Shown here piece by piece: positions 23,047 to 34,268 of a stretch of 64,000 nucleotides of DNA. The position numbers and the translations under genes were made by a program. Position 1 is the stretch's first letter. Every line of letters begins with the position of its first letter. This DNA is from Ipomoea triloba. Taxonomy: Eukaryota > Streptophyta > Magnoliopsida > Solanales > Convolvulaceae. The notes beneath the pieces were generated by a model. That model saw only the letters and a program-made list of their open reading frames with translations, made no database searches and was not told the origin of the DNA. The stretch covers positions 10,838,958-10,902,957 of the forward strand of contig NC_044917.1 in the NCBI RefSeq assembly GCF_003576645.1, written 5' to 3'.

Positions 23047-24066
23047 TCTACTATATTAAAAATGTTTATATATGTGAGGTATATTGCAATAACTCTTTGA
23101 TGCTAATGTATTGATCATATGAGAAAATGAAATTTCTTATTTTAATTTTAAAATTTTTAATGTTTACAATAATTTGCACCAATATTTCATATATATAATT
23201 TTAGTTATGATCATATAAGAACTAAAGGGGTTGGTTTAGGAATTTAAAAATTTAACTTTCAAGAATTTTTAAGTGTTTAATTTGATGAAATATAATGTAA
23301 ATTTGTTATTATTCCAAAAAAATAGTCATTTCATATAGTATAGAAGAAAAAAAAAGGCTTGAAATATGTATGAAACGACTTAGAGGTCAAAATTACAATT
23401 CATTAATATCACATGTTCCTCAACCTTGACATTTAGACCTTCATTTTACTATATTAGATGCAAATTTCTTTATGGATACAATTGTTCATATGGAACATGA
23501 GTGCTATATTTCTTACTTTCAAAATTTAGTCTAATTTTACAATTGATAATAAAAGTGCAAGGACCTACAAGGTATTAAAACTTATTCGAAGACATAATCT
23601 GATAGGGATGTCACAGGTTCGAATCCCAATGGGGACATCGACTCTTTGTGCTTCAATAGGTTGGAAAAGTATGTATGAACATATACTACATTGTAATAGA
23701 GTTAGTAGTACTTAAAAAAAGGCATTTCCAATTGCATTTATGTGAGACTGTAAACAATAGAAGCTACATGTTAACTAAATAACAAAGGAGAAAATAGTTG
23801 CAATACAACGATGAGTATCCTTACTTAAAATCATAGTCGTATATATTCATCACAATGAAATTATATTCCTTGTGTTAATTTCAAATACATCCAAAAAATA
23901 AACCTTACATAGATTATTTATGAAACTTCTTGCAACTCAAAAAAAAAAAAAAAACAAAACAAAACAATTTTACAAATGTGCTTTATCGATCTATTTCAAA
24001 ATGATTTGCTAATTAAGTTTAGATATTGGGCACACGTTTTCGCGCAACGCGCGTAGAAAGAACTAG
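23047..24066 (+). mobile_element. Non-autonomous Helitron
   Basis: It starts TCTACTATATTAAAA and ends with a GC hairpin (CGCGCAACGCGCG) followed by AGAAAGAACTAG and then T. TC at the left, hairpin plus CTRR at the right and no duplication are the Helitron signature. No RepHel coding. A family C SINE sits inside it. Confidence 0.65.
23570..23715 (+). mobile_element. tRNA-derived SINE, family C (copy 1)
   Basis: It has a B-box GGTTCGAATCCCAATGG, then CGACTCTTTGTGCTTCAATA and GTAATAGAGTTAGTAGTA, ending in an A-run. The second copy is at 46362. Confidence 0.6.
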
Positions 24067-25019
24067 TAATAATAATAATAATAAGCATTCTTTTTTTTTT
24101 TTAAAGCATAATAAGCATTCTTTAATAATGTTTATATTTATTTGGGAAAATGGTCAAATAGGCCCTCGAACATTTCATAAGAAGTCAATTAGGTCTACGA
24201 ACTTTTAAAACGTGCAATTGTCAAATATATAATCACAAATCAAAAATAATTTGACCATAAATAAATCACTTCATGAATCGACTTTTAATGATATAAATTT
24301 GATTATCAATAATAATTCAACATGAATGAGCTTTGATACAACTTATAGGGATGATAAATTTTTTATCACAAAGTCATATGATCTCATAGTCATAAATCAT
24401 ATATTAAGAATTAATTGAATAATGGAATAAGAGTAGTACACGACTTGAACTCATGATAGCTAAACTCTATTTTGAGTTATGATGTTAATTCTTAACGCTA
24501 TTTAATTGAGAATTAAAACACAATTGCAAGAAAATGGAAATTGTCGGGAGAGGATCAAATCAAATAAAAGTTGTTTTTCTCCCAATTCGGCGCAAAGGCG
24601 AAACGCGAAGCAGCCACACAAAAGCGAAATTCAATTACTCGTATCATATTGTGAAACTCTTTATCTACATTGCAGTTGTTAAGCTCGATCTTTGCTTATA
24701 ATTTATCATTAAAAAACCAATTGAGTTGTTCGTGCGAGTGATAATAGTAGGAAATTTTTATTATGTAAATATAAGCTATTAGAATTTAGAACTGCCTTAA
24801 AAGGAAATTTAAGATGTGTGTTACATACACTTTTCTTAAAATTGATTTAATTTGCTATCTCTCAGAGATGCTATGAACGTTGTAGCGCTAATTTCATAAG
24901 ATAATTGAGCACTCAGCGTATATTATCTTTCATTGATTAATATTATTTAGAATAATGAAATATTATTCCACCAGACGGGAAGGATGTTGAAGGAATGAGC
25001 TTAAAGAATGAGGTCGAAC

Positions 25020-25175
25020 CAACTCAATGGGATAGCTCAAATGACAAGTGAGCTCTTTTTGTGGGGAAAAATTTTAAAAAAATCCGGATTCAACTTTCAC
25101 AAATGACGAACCTCCCGGAGTGAATGTGGGTGGACCTGAACCGTTAAACCGACTTATCGAAGCTTGCTCCCTCTT
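25020..25175 (+). mobile_element. tRNA-derived SINE, family E (copy 2)
   Basis: It contains GGGATAGCTCAAATGACAAG (A-box region), GGATTCAACTTTCAC and CTCCCGGAGTGAATGTGGG, as in the 22420 copy. Confidence 0.6.
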
Positions 25176-25411
25176 CGTCTTTATACCTAGCTATGGACGA
25201 AATGGGTAGCCAAGCTTTTCTTTTTAATTTTTTTTTTTAAAATTATACTATTATAGTAATACTATATTCATCAAAGAGCACGTTGCAACTTTATTTATTC
25301 ATTTTTAGTCGTAACAATATAATAAAAGATATATTATTTTAAAATGATTCTCAATAAAGTCGTCGTTGGCTTGATGGTTGGTCAAGCAAGCTTCATGTAT
25401 ACATAAATCAA

Positions 25412-25520
25412 CAAAAATTTGTCAAAGATCTTGTGGTTAAGTGGCATCCGGTGTCCTGATTAACACTCCCACATGAATGATAAGAGTGGGTTAGAGCTCT
25501 ACCCCATTCATATTCCAGAT
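25412..25520 (+). mobile_element. tRNA-like SINE, family D (copy 2)
   Basis: It contains AAGATCTTGTGGTTAAGTGG and ACACTCCCACATGAATGATA, matching the 14735 copy. Confidence 0.5.
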
Positions 25521-26524
25521 CACCTCTCATACCAATCAATTATTTTGACCCAATAAATAAATATCTTCATTCAACCTTCTGTACAACTTTGTCTAAAACA
25601 AATGACAACTTGCAGTGCCACTACCAAACACAGATAATTAAATTATTGTTATACCAATCCCTCACAATCTCTCTAGCTTTTACCTTATCCCGTCAGCCTT
25701 TTGTCGAATCAGCATATGGTGGTCAAAAAAAATTATTTGAATTTTCATATTCTACTCCATACTTTTATTTTCTTATTTAAAATTTTTAATATTGACATTT
25801 TTCTTGAAATTTATAGAATAAAAATAACCTATCATTTATTATTACATCAAGCCGTAAATATGGGAACCTAGAAATTGAGGATCCATGTATAGTAATAGAT
25901 TGTAGAACTCATTGTGGTCTCTTGCTCATGCAAGAATAGTCTTAATTTTAATCCATTAATTATTAATTATTATATAAGTCAATTGCTCATTTTAATATTA
26001 GTCGATTTGATTCTCAATTGGGTTATCATATTATAAATGTAATCTCTCAATGTATAAAATAATTAGTTCAATCTTTCAATTTTTTAAAACGGAAGTTGAT
26101 ACAAGTAAACAATGATAACTTAAGGACGAAAAGTAATCATACTAAAATTTAAAAACTAATTTTACAATTACCTTATAACTTAGCGATAAAAAATGTACTT
26201 TTTCCTTAATTTATCTTAAAGGAAACAATATATTTTCTATATATTAACTATGTTTCATAATTATACCAGAATCAGTAGTATTTAGAAAAAATTATATTTC
26301 ATAATTGTCAAGTACTTTGTGATTCGATAAAGTCAAATCATTTTTTATTTTTTATTTTATAAAAATCATGTCAGATTGCAAAATGACATTTTTGGCAAGG
26401 TGGGGTGTTTTTTAATACAGGACGCGCTCAGGCCTCAGCGCATGCCTTCTCTCTTGTTCAGAAAACTGGAAAGCATATAGTCTTTGTGGGGAGACACAGA
26501 CACCCTCTACAAGTGAAAACAAAA

Positions 26525-29500
26525 ATGGTGGAGATTAGAAAGCAGGAGCCTTTATTTGAAACCAGGACAGCAAAGGGGAGAGTTTTTTACCGCCTTTTCG
26601 CAGCTTCCATTTTTGCAGGAATTCTTTGTGTTTGGATTTACAGAGTGACTCACATACCGAGCCCCGGAGAATATGGCAGAATGGGTTGGATTGGAATGCT
26701 CGGGGCCGAGTTCTGGTTCGGATTTTACTGGTTTCTCACTCAATCTCATCGTTGGAACCTCGTTTTTCGCCATCCTTTCAGACACAGGCTCTTGCAAAGG
26801 TCTGTTGTTATGGTTCCAAGATTTGTCACAACTGAAAAACCGTCAGATTTCTGTTAGTTTTTCGTTTATGTTTGCTTTGTGTTGTTATAAGCAGATATGG
26901 GAATGATTTGCCGAGGGTGGATGTGTTCGTGTGCACGGCTGACCCTGCAATAGAGCCGCCAATCATGGTGGTTAACACTGTTTTGTCGATCATGGCTTAC
27001 GACTACCCGCCGGAGAAGCTGAGCGTTTACCTCTCCGATGATGCTGGCTCTCAGCTTACCTTCTATGCTCTGTTGGAGGCTTCCATCTTCTCTCGCCACT
27101 GGCTTCCCTTTTGCAAGAAATTCAAGATTGAGCCAAGATCCCCTGCAGCTTATTTTAATTCAGGTTCTTCTGACCAACATGGTGCCAATAGTGCCAAAGA
27201 TTTCTCCATGGTCAAGGTACACAATTTGTTTATTGGAATATCATTGTCATTTTCCCTAGCCTTCTAAGTTCAAAGAGTGGTTGAAATTGTTGAAAATGCT
27301 ATTTCTGATTTAGTTGTGAGATTGGCACAAGGTTACATCTTGGCACCATCCATTTAATTTTGGCTTTCTTTTGAGTGGCTAGAGAAACCCGCAACCACTA
27401 TTGATAGTTTGTACCGGTAAATATTGCCTTACGACCCTAGCTAGCAAGGAAAACTAGTCATGGTTACCCATATTGACCCGTTCAAATCAAGTAGATGGAT
27501 TGGGGATAGTCCATTAGTCCAATCCCCTAGAAGTCAAACTTGTAAATTTCGACTTTCTGTATATACCAAAAATAGCATGTGCTGGGGAACTTATATAAAA
27601 TATTGTTTCCATTGTTTAGGGATATGATGAGAGAACAGACTGTTAAGTTCAAGGATTTCTAATAATTTTGTACTAATGGCCTAAATAATGTTCTTAATCA
27701 TGATATTCTTAATTCGGCAGAAGCTGTATCAAGACATGGAAAACAGAATCGAGACTGCATGCCAACTTGGTAGAATCCCAGAACATGAACATCATAAGCA
27801 CAGAGGATTTTCTAAATGGGATTCATCTTCATCTCGTGGAAATCATGCTGCTATTGTGCAGGTGCCAGAAATTTTTGTCCTGCCTTCAAAGTTAAAACCA
27901 TCTTTTCATTTTGCTATAATTATTTATAAGTGAGTTGAAGGCTTTTGTTTTTTCTTCAAAAAGATACTAATTGATGGGAGAGAGGAAACAGCTAAGGACA
28001 CAGAAGGGCAAAATTTGCCAACTCTAGTTTACATGGCCAGGGAGAAAAGACCACAGTATTTTCACAATTTCAAAGCTGGTGCCATGAATGCATTGGTAAG
28101 TTAAAGCACAACAATGGACATTAATAGTATTTGCTAGCTTTAGGCCACTATTTCACTCTTTTAATTAATATGCAGATCAGGGTTTCATCTGAGATAAGCA
28201 ATGCTCCTATCATTCTGAATGTTGATTGTGATATGTACTCAAACAACTCGGGTTCAGTTCAAGATGCCCTTTGCTTCTTAATGGATGAAGAGAAAAGCCA
28301 CAATATTGCGTTTGTGCAATTTCCACAATATTTCCATAATATTACCAAGAATGAGTTATATGGAGGCTCCCTCAGAGTCATTCATGTAGTATACTAAATT
28401 CAATCTACACACTGCATTACAGAGTAACTTTATATATATATGTATATGTATATACACTTGCTTTCTTAGATACTTGCATTATTTTATGTATAAAAGGTAG
28501 AATTTCTCGGCATGGATGGCTATGGCGGCTCTTTGTATATTGGAAGTGGCTGCTTTCACAGGAGGGAAACTATATGTGGAAGGGAGTTCAGCAAGGCAAC
28601 TCGGATTGAATTGAAAAGCAACCCTCCTAGAACGACACTTGAAAAGTCCCAAGAATTGGAAGAGAGGCTGCAGGAGCTAGTGAGCTGCACCTATGAGGAG
28701 AACACTCAATGGGGCAATGAGGTTTGATTTCTCTTTTCCTGTGCATCTGAGTTTATTTATGCAAAGTTTGTTTATGTCTTTTGATCCTCGTTTATTTGCA
28801 GATTGGTTTGAAGTATGGGTGTCCAGTTGAAGATGTGCTGACAGGGATTGCAATTCAATGCAAGGGATGGAAATCGGTTTATTTTTGCCCAGAAAGGGAG
28901 GCATTTTTAGGCATGACAGCAACCACTCTTGATCAGGCTTTGGTGCAACATAAGAGATGGTCTGAAGGAGATTTACAGATTCTTTTTTCAAAGTACAGTC
29001 CAGTTTGTTATGGACTAGGAAAGCTCAACACTGGTCTTATCATGGGTATTCTGACATATTGCCTGTGGTCTCCTAATTGCTTGGCAGTTCTATATTACTC
29101 TATTATACCTTCTCTTTACCTGCTCAAAGGTGTTCCCTTGTTTCCTCAGGTAATTCAATTCCCAGCTCATCAAGTATTAATCTTTTCTGCCACTGATTTT
29201 ACATTTGTACTGATTATCTATCTTGTGCCAAATTCAGGTCTCCAGCATGTGGTTTTTGCCATTTGCTTATTTAGTAGTCGCGGAGCTTGCTTATAGCTGT
29301 TATGAGTTTCTCTGGGCAAACGGAACGCTTCTGGGCTGGTGGAACGAGCAAAGAATGTGGCTCTACAAGAGAACGAGCTCCTACCTGTTCGCCTTTCTGG
29401 ATACAATGTTGAAGCTGGTTGGCTATTCAAACCCGGGTTTTATCGTCTCATCAAAGGTGTCCGACGAGGATGTTTCTCTGAGATATGAGCAAGAGATCAT

Positions 29501-29780
29501 GGAATTTGGAAGCACTTCTCCAATGTTCACCATTCTATCAACACTGGCTATGCTCAACCTCTTCTGCTTTGTGTGGGCAATGAAGAAAGTGGGTGCAGAA
29601 AGATTTGTGTTTGAGAGTATGGGTTTGCAGATTGGGCTGTGTGGGGTGCTGGTTTTGATCAACTTGCCTTTGTACAATGGCATGTTGTTCAGGAAAGACA
29701 AGGGAAGGATGCCAACCATTGTTACTCTTAAATCAACTGTTCTAGCTCTCTCTGCTTGCACTTGTTTCACATTTTTGTAA
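26525..29780 (+). CDS. CSLE1: Cellulose synthase-like protein E, gene 2
   Basis: A second complete CSLE glycosyltransferase, 731 residues. Exons: 26525-26799, 26895-27216, 27721-27861, 27964-28095, 28176-28385, 28497-28721, 28802-29149 and 29238-29780. Phases match gene 1 throughout, and exons 3, 4, 6 and 7 have identical lengths. Catalytic residues are SDDAGS (D140/D141), DCD (D307/D309), VED (E445/D446) and QHKRW (484-488). N-terminal helices flank residues 27-80; about six C-terminal helices follow QHKRW. I chose [13 protein letters not shown] because it aligns with the family; an in-frame ATG 40 codons earlier adds residues unlike CSLE. Intron 2 holds a SINE. Compared with gene 1, the segment after VELxGxDG is more typical ([19 protein letters not shown]). 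The product is not known; it and gene 1 are ordinary tandem paralogues. Confidence 0.95.
27372..27545 (-). mobile_element. SINE family A (copy in CSLE gene 2 intron 2)
   Basis: Antisense to the gene. AGAAACCCGCAACCACTATT, ACGACCCTAGCTAGCAAGG and CCCTAGAAGTCAAACTTGTA match the 32655 copy in the same orientation. Confidence 0.7.
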
Positions 29781-30399
29781 ATTTTCTTCTAATCTTCACC
29801 TTACTTGCATTTAATGGTTTATTCTAGAATGAGTTGTACTTCATAGATTTTAATTTTACCACTTATCAATGCTTTTAAAGAACTCAAATTATATGTTACA
29901 TTTATCAAAGTCATATATATAATTTTCACGTTGTGAAATTTGAAGTTTTACTTCAAAGGAAATTGAAATTGGTAAGAGATTTGTCAACCTTCTATTTAAT
30001 GACAGCCAGGTAATTGAAATGCTTCTTATCTTTCCTTCCTCACATGAAACCAATAATGAATTTAACCGTGATTGTAAAAAGAGTTGATTAACCCCACTTA
30101 AGCATGTGAACTAGCACATAATGGTGTCTTTAACGTCATGGTAGCCTAAGTAAGTCATGATGTGTTCTTGCAGATCTCCTACTCTCTTAAATTGCTTCAC
30201 TCTTTGATTTTTAAAGTTCACAAGCGAGAGAGAGGTTCCCACATAATCTTACTCATAAAGGGTTGATTGATCGTGATTTTTGGGATCGCAAATAACTAGC
30301 TTTCTTCCTTCTATGTGATTGGAGAGAAGCAATATAAGGATCAATCCTAACTCAATCAGCGAACACTCACACCCAATTAAGTTTGATGGTTAAGACTCA

Positions 30400-30895
30400 A
30401 TTCGAAGTGTTTAAAATTAAATGTTGATACGGCAATAGACAAAGGTGGTGTTACAATGGGTTTTGACAACATTCTCAGAGATAAAAACGGCAAGTTCATC
30501 GCGGCAAGAAGAGTCCAACGGAAGGGCGTCTTCTCTCCCAGGGAACAAAGGTTGTTGCAATTCGGAAAGCTTTGAGTTGGGTTAAGGCTAAAAACTTTGA
30601 CAACATCCAAGTAGAATCAGACTCCCTACAAGTGATTCAAAGTATCAACTCAAGTAGGGGATTTTCTTCCTTTCATTTGATTATTAGGGATATTAAAAAC
30701 ATGATGAATGACTTCTCTAATGTATTTTTATCCTTCACTAAACGATTAGCAAATCAGATCAGATAACACATAAGCTAGTTAAAGTCTGTGTTTCTATGTC
30801 TGATTATATGGAATTGTTCGATAACCTTCCCTCTATCATTTGTGATATGTTGTCTTCAAACTTGAATTAATTTAATTCCTTCTTTAAAAAAAAAA
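30400..30895 (+). pseudogene. LINE 3' end with RNase H-like domain
   Basis: With one frame change, the translation reads as the RNase H-like domain at the end of plant non-LTR retroposons: NVDTAIDKGGVTMGF, RDKNGKFIAARRVQRKG, FSPREQRLL, then in another frame ALSWVKAKNFDNIQVESDS and LQVIQSINSS. A poly-A tail follows at 30884-30898. Only the 3' end is present and the frame is broken. Confidence 0.75.
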
Positions 30896-30927
30896 AAAAT
30901 CTTTTGAATGACGAATAGGATTAAAAT

Positions 30928-30970
30928 ATGATGTCTACTGTTTTCAAAAAAAAAAAAAAATGATGTCTAC
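30928..30970 (+). mobile_element. Poly-A micro-insertion with target duplication
   Basis: ATGATGTCTACT occurs on both sides of GTTTTC plus an A-run. A 12-bp duplication around a few bases and poly-A is what an almost fully truncated retroposon leaves. Confidence 0.6.
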
Positions 30971-31270
30971 TAATTAGGATTATTGAATATCGACAACATA
31001 AAAAGAGTATTCTACCAATCCTACGTTGCCACGTAGTTTAAGAACACGCGAAGTACAAGTGTACAACCAATTGAAGAGAGGTTAAAACTTAAAACAGTTC
31101 CGCTCGGTTTCGTAAACTATGTAACTTGGTCGGCCTTAACTTCGTCAAACCCATCCATTTCAACTCTTCTTTTGCTTTCCGAGAATCCGAATGGTAAGCG
31201 TTTCAAATCTTCAATCTTGTTTTCGTTGGTTTCCTGGGAACGAAACGAATTATGGGAATTGCAGGTCAGA

Positions 31271-32582
31271 ATGCTCTCGTCGGAGTTTTGGGTCGCCGTG
31301 GCTGCGGCGCTGCTGATGTGGAGCGCCGGAGGAGCCTACGGGATCAGATTCGTCATAGACAGAGAAGAGTGCTTTTCGCACAAGGTGGAATTGGGGGAAA
31401 CTGTTCATTTTTCGTTCGTGGTCATTAAATCCGAGAATTCTTGGCATTACAGTGAAGAGGGTGTTGATCTTGTGGTATTCATTAATCTACTCTCCTTTTT
31501 TGCAAAATTTCCATTTCCGAGGTTTCTTTATTTTGTCTAATTAGTTTAGTTATTGGATTAATGTTGTCTGCTGTTACCATCAACTGGGATTTTGATTGTT
31601 CAATTATCACTTTGGGTATTAGGAGGACAAAACTGAGAAACAATCATGTACATATCTGTATGAATTTAGGCACAATTAGTTTTCATTATGCTAAGAAAAT
31701 AGGGCTTAGGAAATCCAAACCTGTTATTGTGAGGTTATATGTGATGAGGAAAGGCAGAAAGTTTCAATCTTGAATATATTTCTTGGAGAGGCAACTAATA
31801 TACCTTTCTCTGTGTGCATATTTAGATAATCTGGTTGCGATTTGTGGTTCTATGTTAAATTCCCGAATTTAAATTGTTGTTAATATTGTCTGGGAATTAT
31901 CAGGTGAAAGGGCCGTCTGGTGAACAAATTCAAGACTTCCGTGATAAAATAAGCGAGAAGTCTGAGTTTATTGCCCATCACGATGGTGTTCATCGTTTCT
32001 GCTTCACTAATAAGTCCCCGTATCATGAAACCATCGACTTCGATTTGCATGCTGGCCACTTTATGTACCATGATGAGCATGCTAAAGATGGTAAGAATGC
32101 TTCTGAGGTTTTGTGGTCACCTTACTTAACTGTATTCTTTTGAGATCTTCTAAATTGTGACCCTTGGTGGTATGGTGCGCACAGAACATTTGACGCCTTT
32201 GTTTGAAAGCATTGGAAAGCTTGAGGAGGCTTTGTATAACATTCAGTTTGAGCAACATTGGTTGGAGGCTCAGACAGACCGGCAAGCAATAGGTATTATA
32301 TGGAAGGTTAACAATTGCTTTGATAGTGTTTTACTGCCTAAACTACTCTGTTGTTTCCATCCATAATGATGGTTTAGCTTCATCCCTCCCTTTTATCTGC
32401 TTAAAGTATCTTCTTCATAATATAATGCATCTCTTCTATGTTTCTGGAGTTTAAACTCGGAATTTCAAGCTTTGACCTGAACTTTGGTTGATCTGTTCCT
32501 ATATGGTACATTTATGCACCATACATTCCTATATGAACCCTGCCTGATAACTTGAAGACCTGAGCATGAACAATACCGGCAT

Positions 32583-32634
<52 letters not shown>

Positions 32635-33387
32635 CTTGTATATCACTTTTCTTTTGGGTGATGAGGGAAACCCACAACCACTATCCGAGAGTGTGTACTA
32701 GGTAAACACCGTCTTGTGACCCTAGCCGACAAATGACCACAAGGAGCCGAAGGAGGTAAATCAGCCTAGGTTGCCTATACCTGATCGGCTCAAACCAAGA
32801 AGGCGAATAGAACATCTCCACTAGGAGTCGAACTTGTAACTTTGTGGTTACAAAGTCAACAACCTGACCAACTTGGTTGGGGTTGCTCCCAATCTTGTAT
32901 AGTTGTATATGACTTTGTTACTATTGAAGGTTGATTGGGTTTATCTATCTGTGCATTGGAGTCTGGTGGCTTAAAATTCTCACTTAACACTGTTTGACAT
33001 CTGTTGTCGTGGATGCTGGTGAACTGCTCAATGCATGAACATCAATTTTTGATAGTATCAGGCACATCAGTTCTTCCGTTTGAAACTCGATCTCTTGTAG
33101 AAGCAGTATTGTGCCTGTACCAATGTGTGATTTGATGTGTTTCTCTGCCAATGTGATTGCATTATTTCCAGATGACAATCCAAGTGTTCATGTCATTATG
33201 TGCTTATTTTTCATCTTTGATATCCGATAACATAATAATGTGTTTGGATGCAGTAAATGAAGGAATGGGCAGAAGAGCAATCTACAAAGCTTTTTGTGAG
33301 TCTCTAGCTCTTGTTGCTGCTAGTGTTCTGCAAGTTATTCTCCTGAAGCATTTGTTTGAGCGGAAGCTGGGCCAGTCCAGAGTTTAG
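31271..33387 (+). CDS. p24beta3: p24 family cargo receptor, beta subclass
   Basis: An EMP24/GP25L (p24) protein of the early secretory pathway; these type I membrane proteins help load COPI and COPII vesicles. Exons 31271-31474, 31904-32090, 32185-32292 and 33254-33387 give 210 residues. The order is: signal peptide (about 1-23, ending AGGAYG), GOLD domain beginning IRFVIDREECFSH with the paired cysteines in EECFSH and RFCFTNKSP, a coiled coil (LTPLFESIGKLEEALYNIQF to DRQAIVNEG), a membrane helix (SLALVAASVLQVILL) and a short tail ERKLGQSRV. From memory it matches Arabidopsis At3g22845 (p24 beta3), including the tail. I chose MLSSEFW as start because it opens the signal peptide; an upstream in-frame ATG at 31172 does not. 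Intron 3 holds a SINE and a TA repeat. Confidence 0.94.
32586..32631. repeat. TA microsatellite
   Basis: (TA)n in p24 intron 3, next to a SINE. Confidence 0.95.
32655..32890 (-). mobile_element. SINE family A, fullest copy
   Basis: Read on the minus strand: TTGGTCAGGTTGTTGACTTT (A-box side), GTTCGACTCCTAGTGGAG (B-box), then GGTTTGAGCCGATCAGG, CAACCTAGGCTGATTTACC and GGCTAGGGTCACAAGACGG. This is the reference for the family A copies in other introns. Confidence 0.75.
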
Positions 33388-34268
33388 TCTTTGGCCAAGC
33401 TGATGAAGAAAGTCCAAACATTTTTTTTTTTAATTTTATAAAAGTACAAACATTTTCCCAATACCAAGTTAAAATGAGAACTGTTTTCATTAATTTAATT
33501 AGGAAGTTAGGCCTCTATATGTTCTGTAACAAAAATAATTTATCATAGGATTCTCCAAATCTGTCCTCTATTTACCTGCTCTCTAATCTTTTGATTCCTA
33601 CCAGCTTCATTTTGTGCAACATTACAGCTAATTGTAGAATTTATCTCTAATTGTTAATCATGCTCACTTTTCATCCTAAATTATCATTGGCGTTGCACTT
33701 TTCGTCCTTCTAACAAGGGACGAAAGTTACAATTTTAGTATAACTTAAGGACAAAAAGTGAACACGACAAACATTTAAGGACGAATTTTATAATTACGTT
33801 ATAACTTAGAACGAAAAGTAAAATGCTCTATCAAAAGAATTTTAACTAATTTTGACATGACAAATTAAAATAGGACAACAAAAACATTTGTAACCAAAAG
33901 ACAAAATTTACAAATCAATACAAACATTTACAACATTTGTAACCAAAAGACAACTTACAAATCAATACTATCATAGAGAGCAAAAGTGCTTTTGACCCTA
34001 AAAAATCCCATCATCTTCAGAAAGATGCTCTACAAAGTACAAATCATTGATAAATGAAAAATGATAAGTTTCTATGAAATACCAGATACAACTTCATAGA
34101 TACACAAAAACATGTCTTCACCAAATCTTATACCCCCAGCGCTAATACAATTTTACAGGACAAAGTAGGTACCAGAGAAACCCAAGAGGTGCCTTCAGCT
34201 CCTCTCCACATGCAAAATGTGGGGATAATTATGAACATTCATTCAAAATTCAACTTTGCAGAGCCTTG
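33388..34268. other. Convergent intergenic region, p24 and NOI 3' ends
   Basis: It holds the 3' UTRs of both genes. An imperfect foldback built on TTTTCGTCC and GGACGAAA lies at about 33665-33825, probably a small MITE. No other gene is seen. Confidence 0.5.

Larger units (their letters stand above)
16673..26524. other. Large intergenic region between ZIP and CSLE gene 2
   Basis: No intact gene in 9.9 kb. It holds a hAT-like MITE, a Mutator-type foldback, a rearranged CSLE fragment, a GC-rich LTR-like block, several SINEs and a Helitron, each listed separately. Stretches 18376-19826, 20353-21589 and 25521-26524 show only AT-rich sequence to me. The last of these includes the CSLE gene 2 promoter. 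Confidence 0.6.
29781..31270. other. Intergenic region between CSLE gene 2 and p24 gene
   Basis: It holds the CSLE 3' UTR, a LINE RNase H remnant (30400-30895), a very short poly-A retroinsertion (30928-30970) and the p24 promoter. 29830-30390 shows nothing I recognise. Confidence 0.6.

Noticed and set aside
26405..26524. A 40-codon N-terminal extension of CSLE gene 2
   Set aside because: The added residues do not resemble CSLE proteins, and [13 protein letters not shown] aligns with the start of gene 1.
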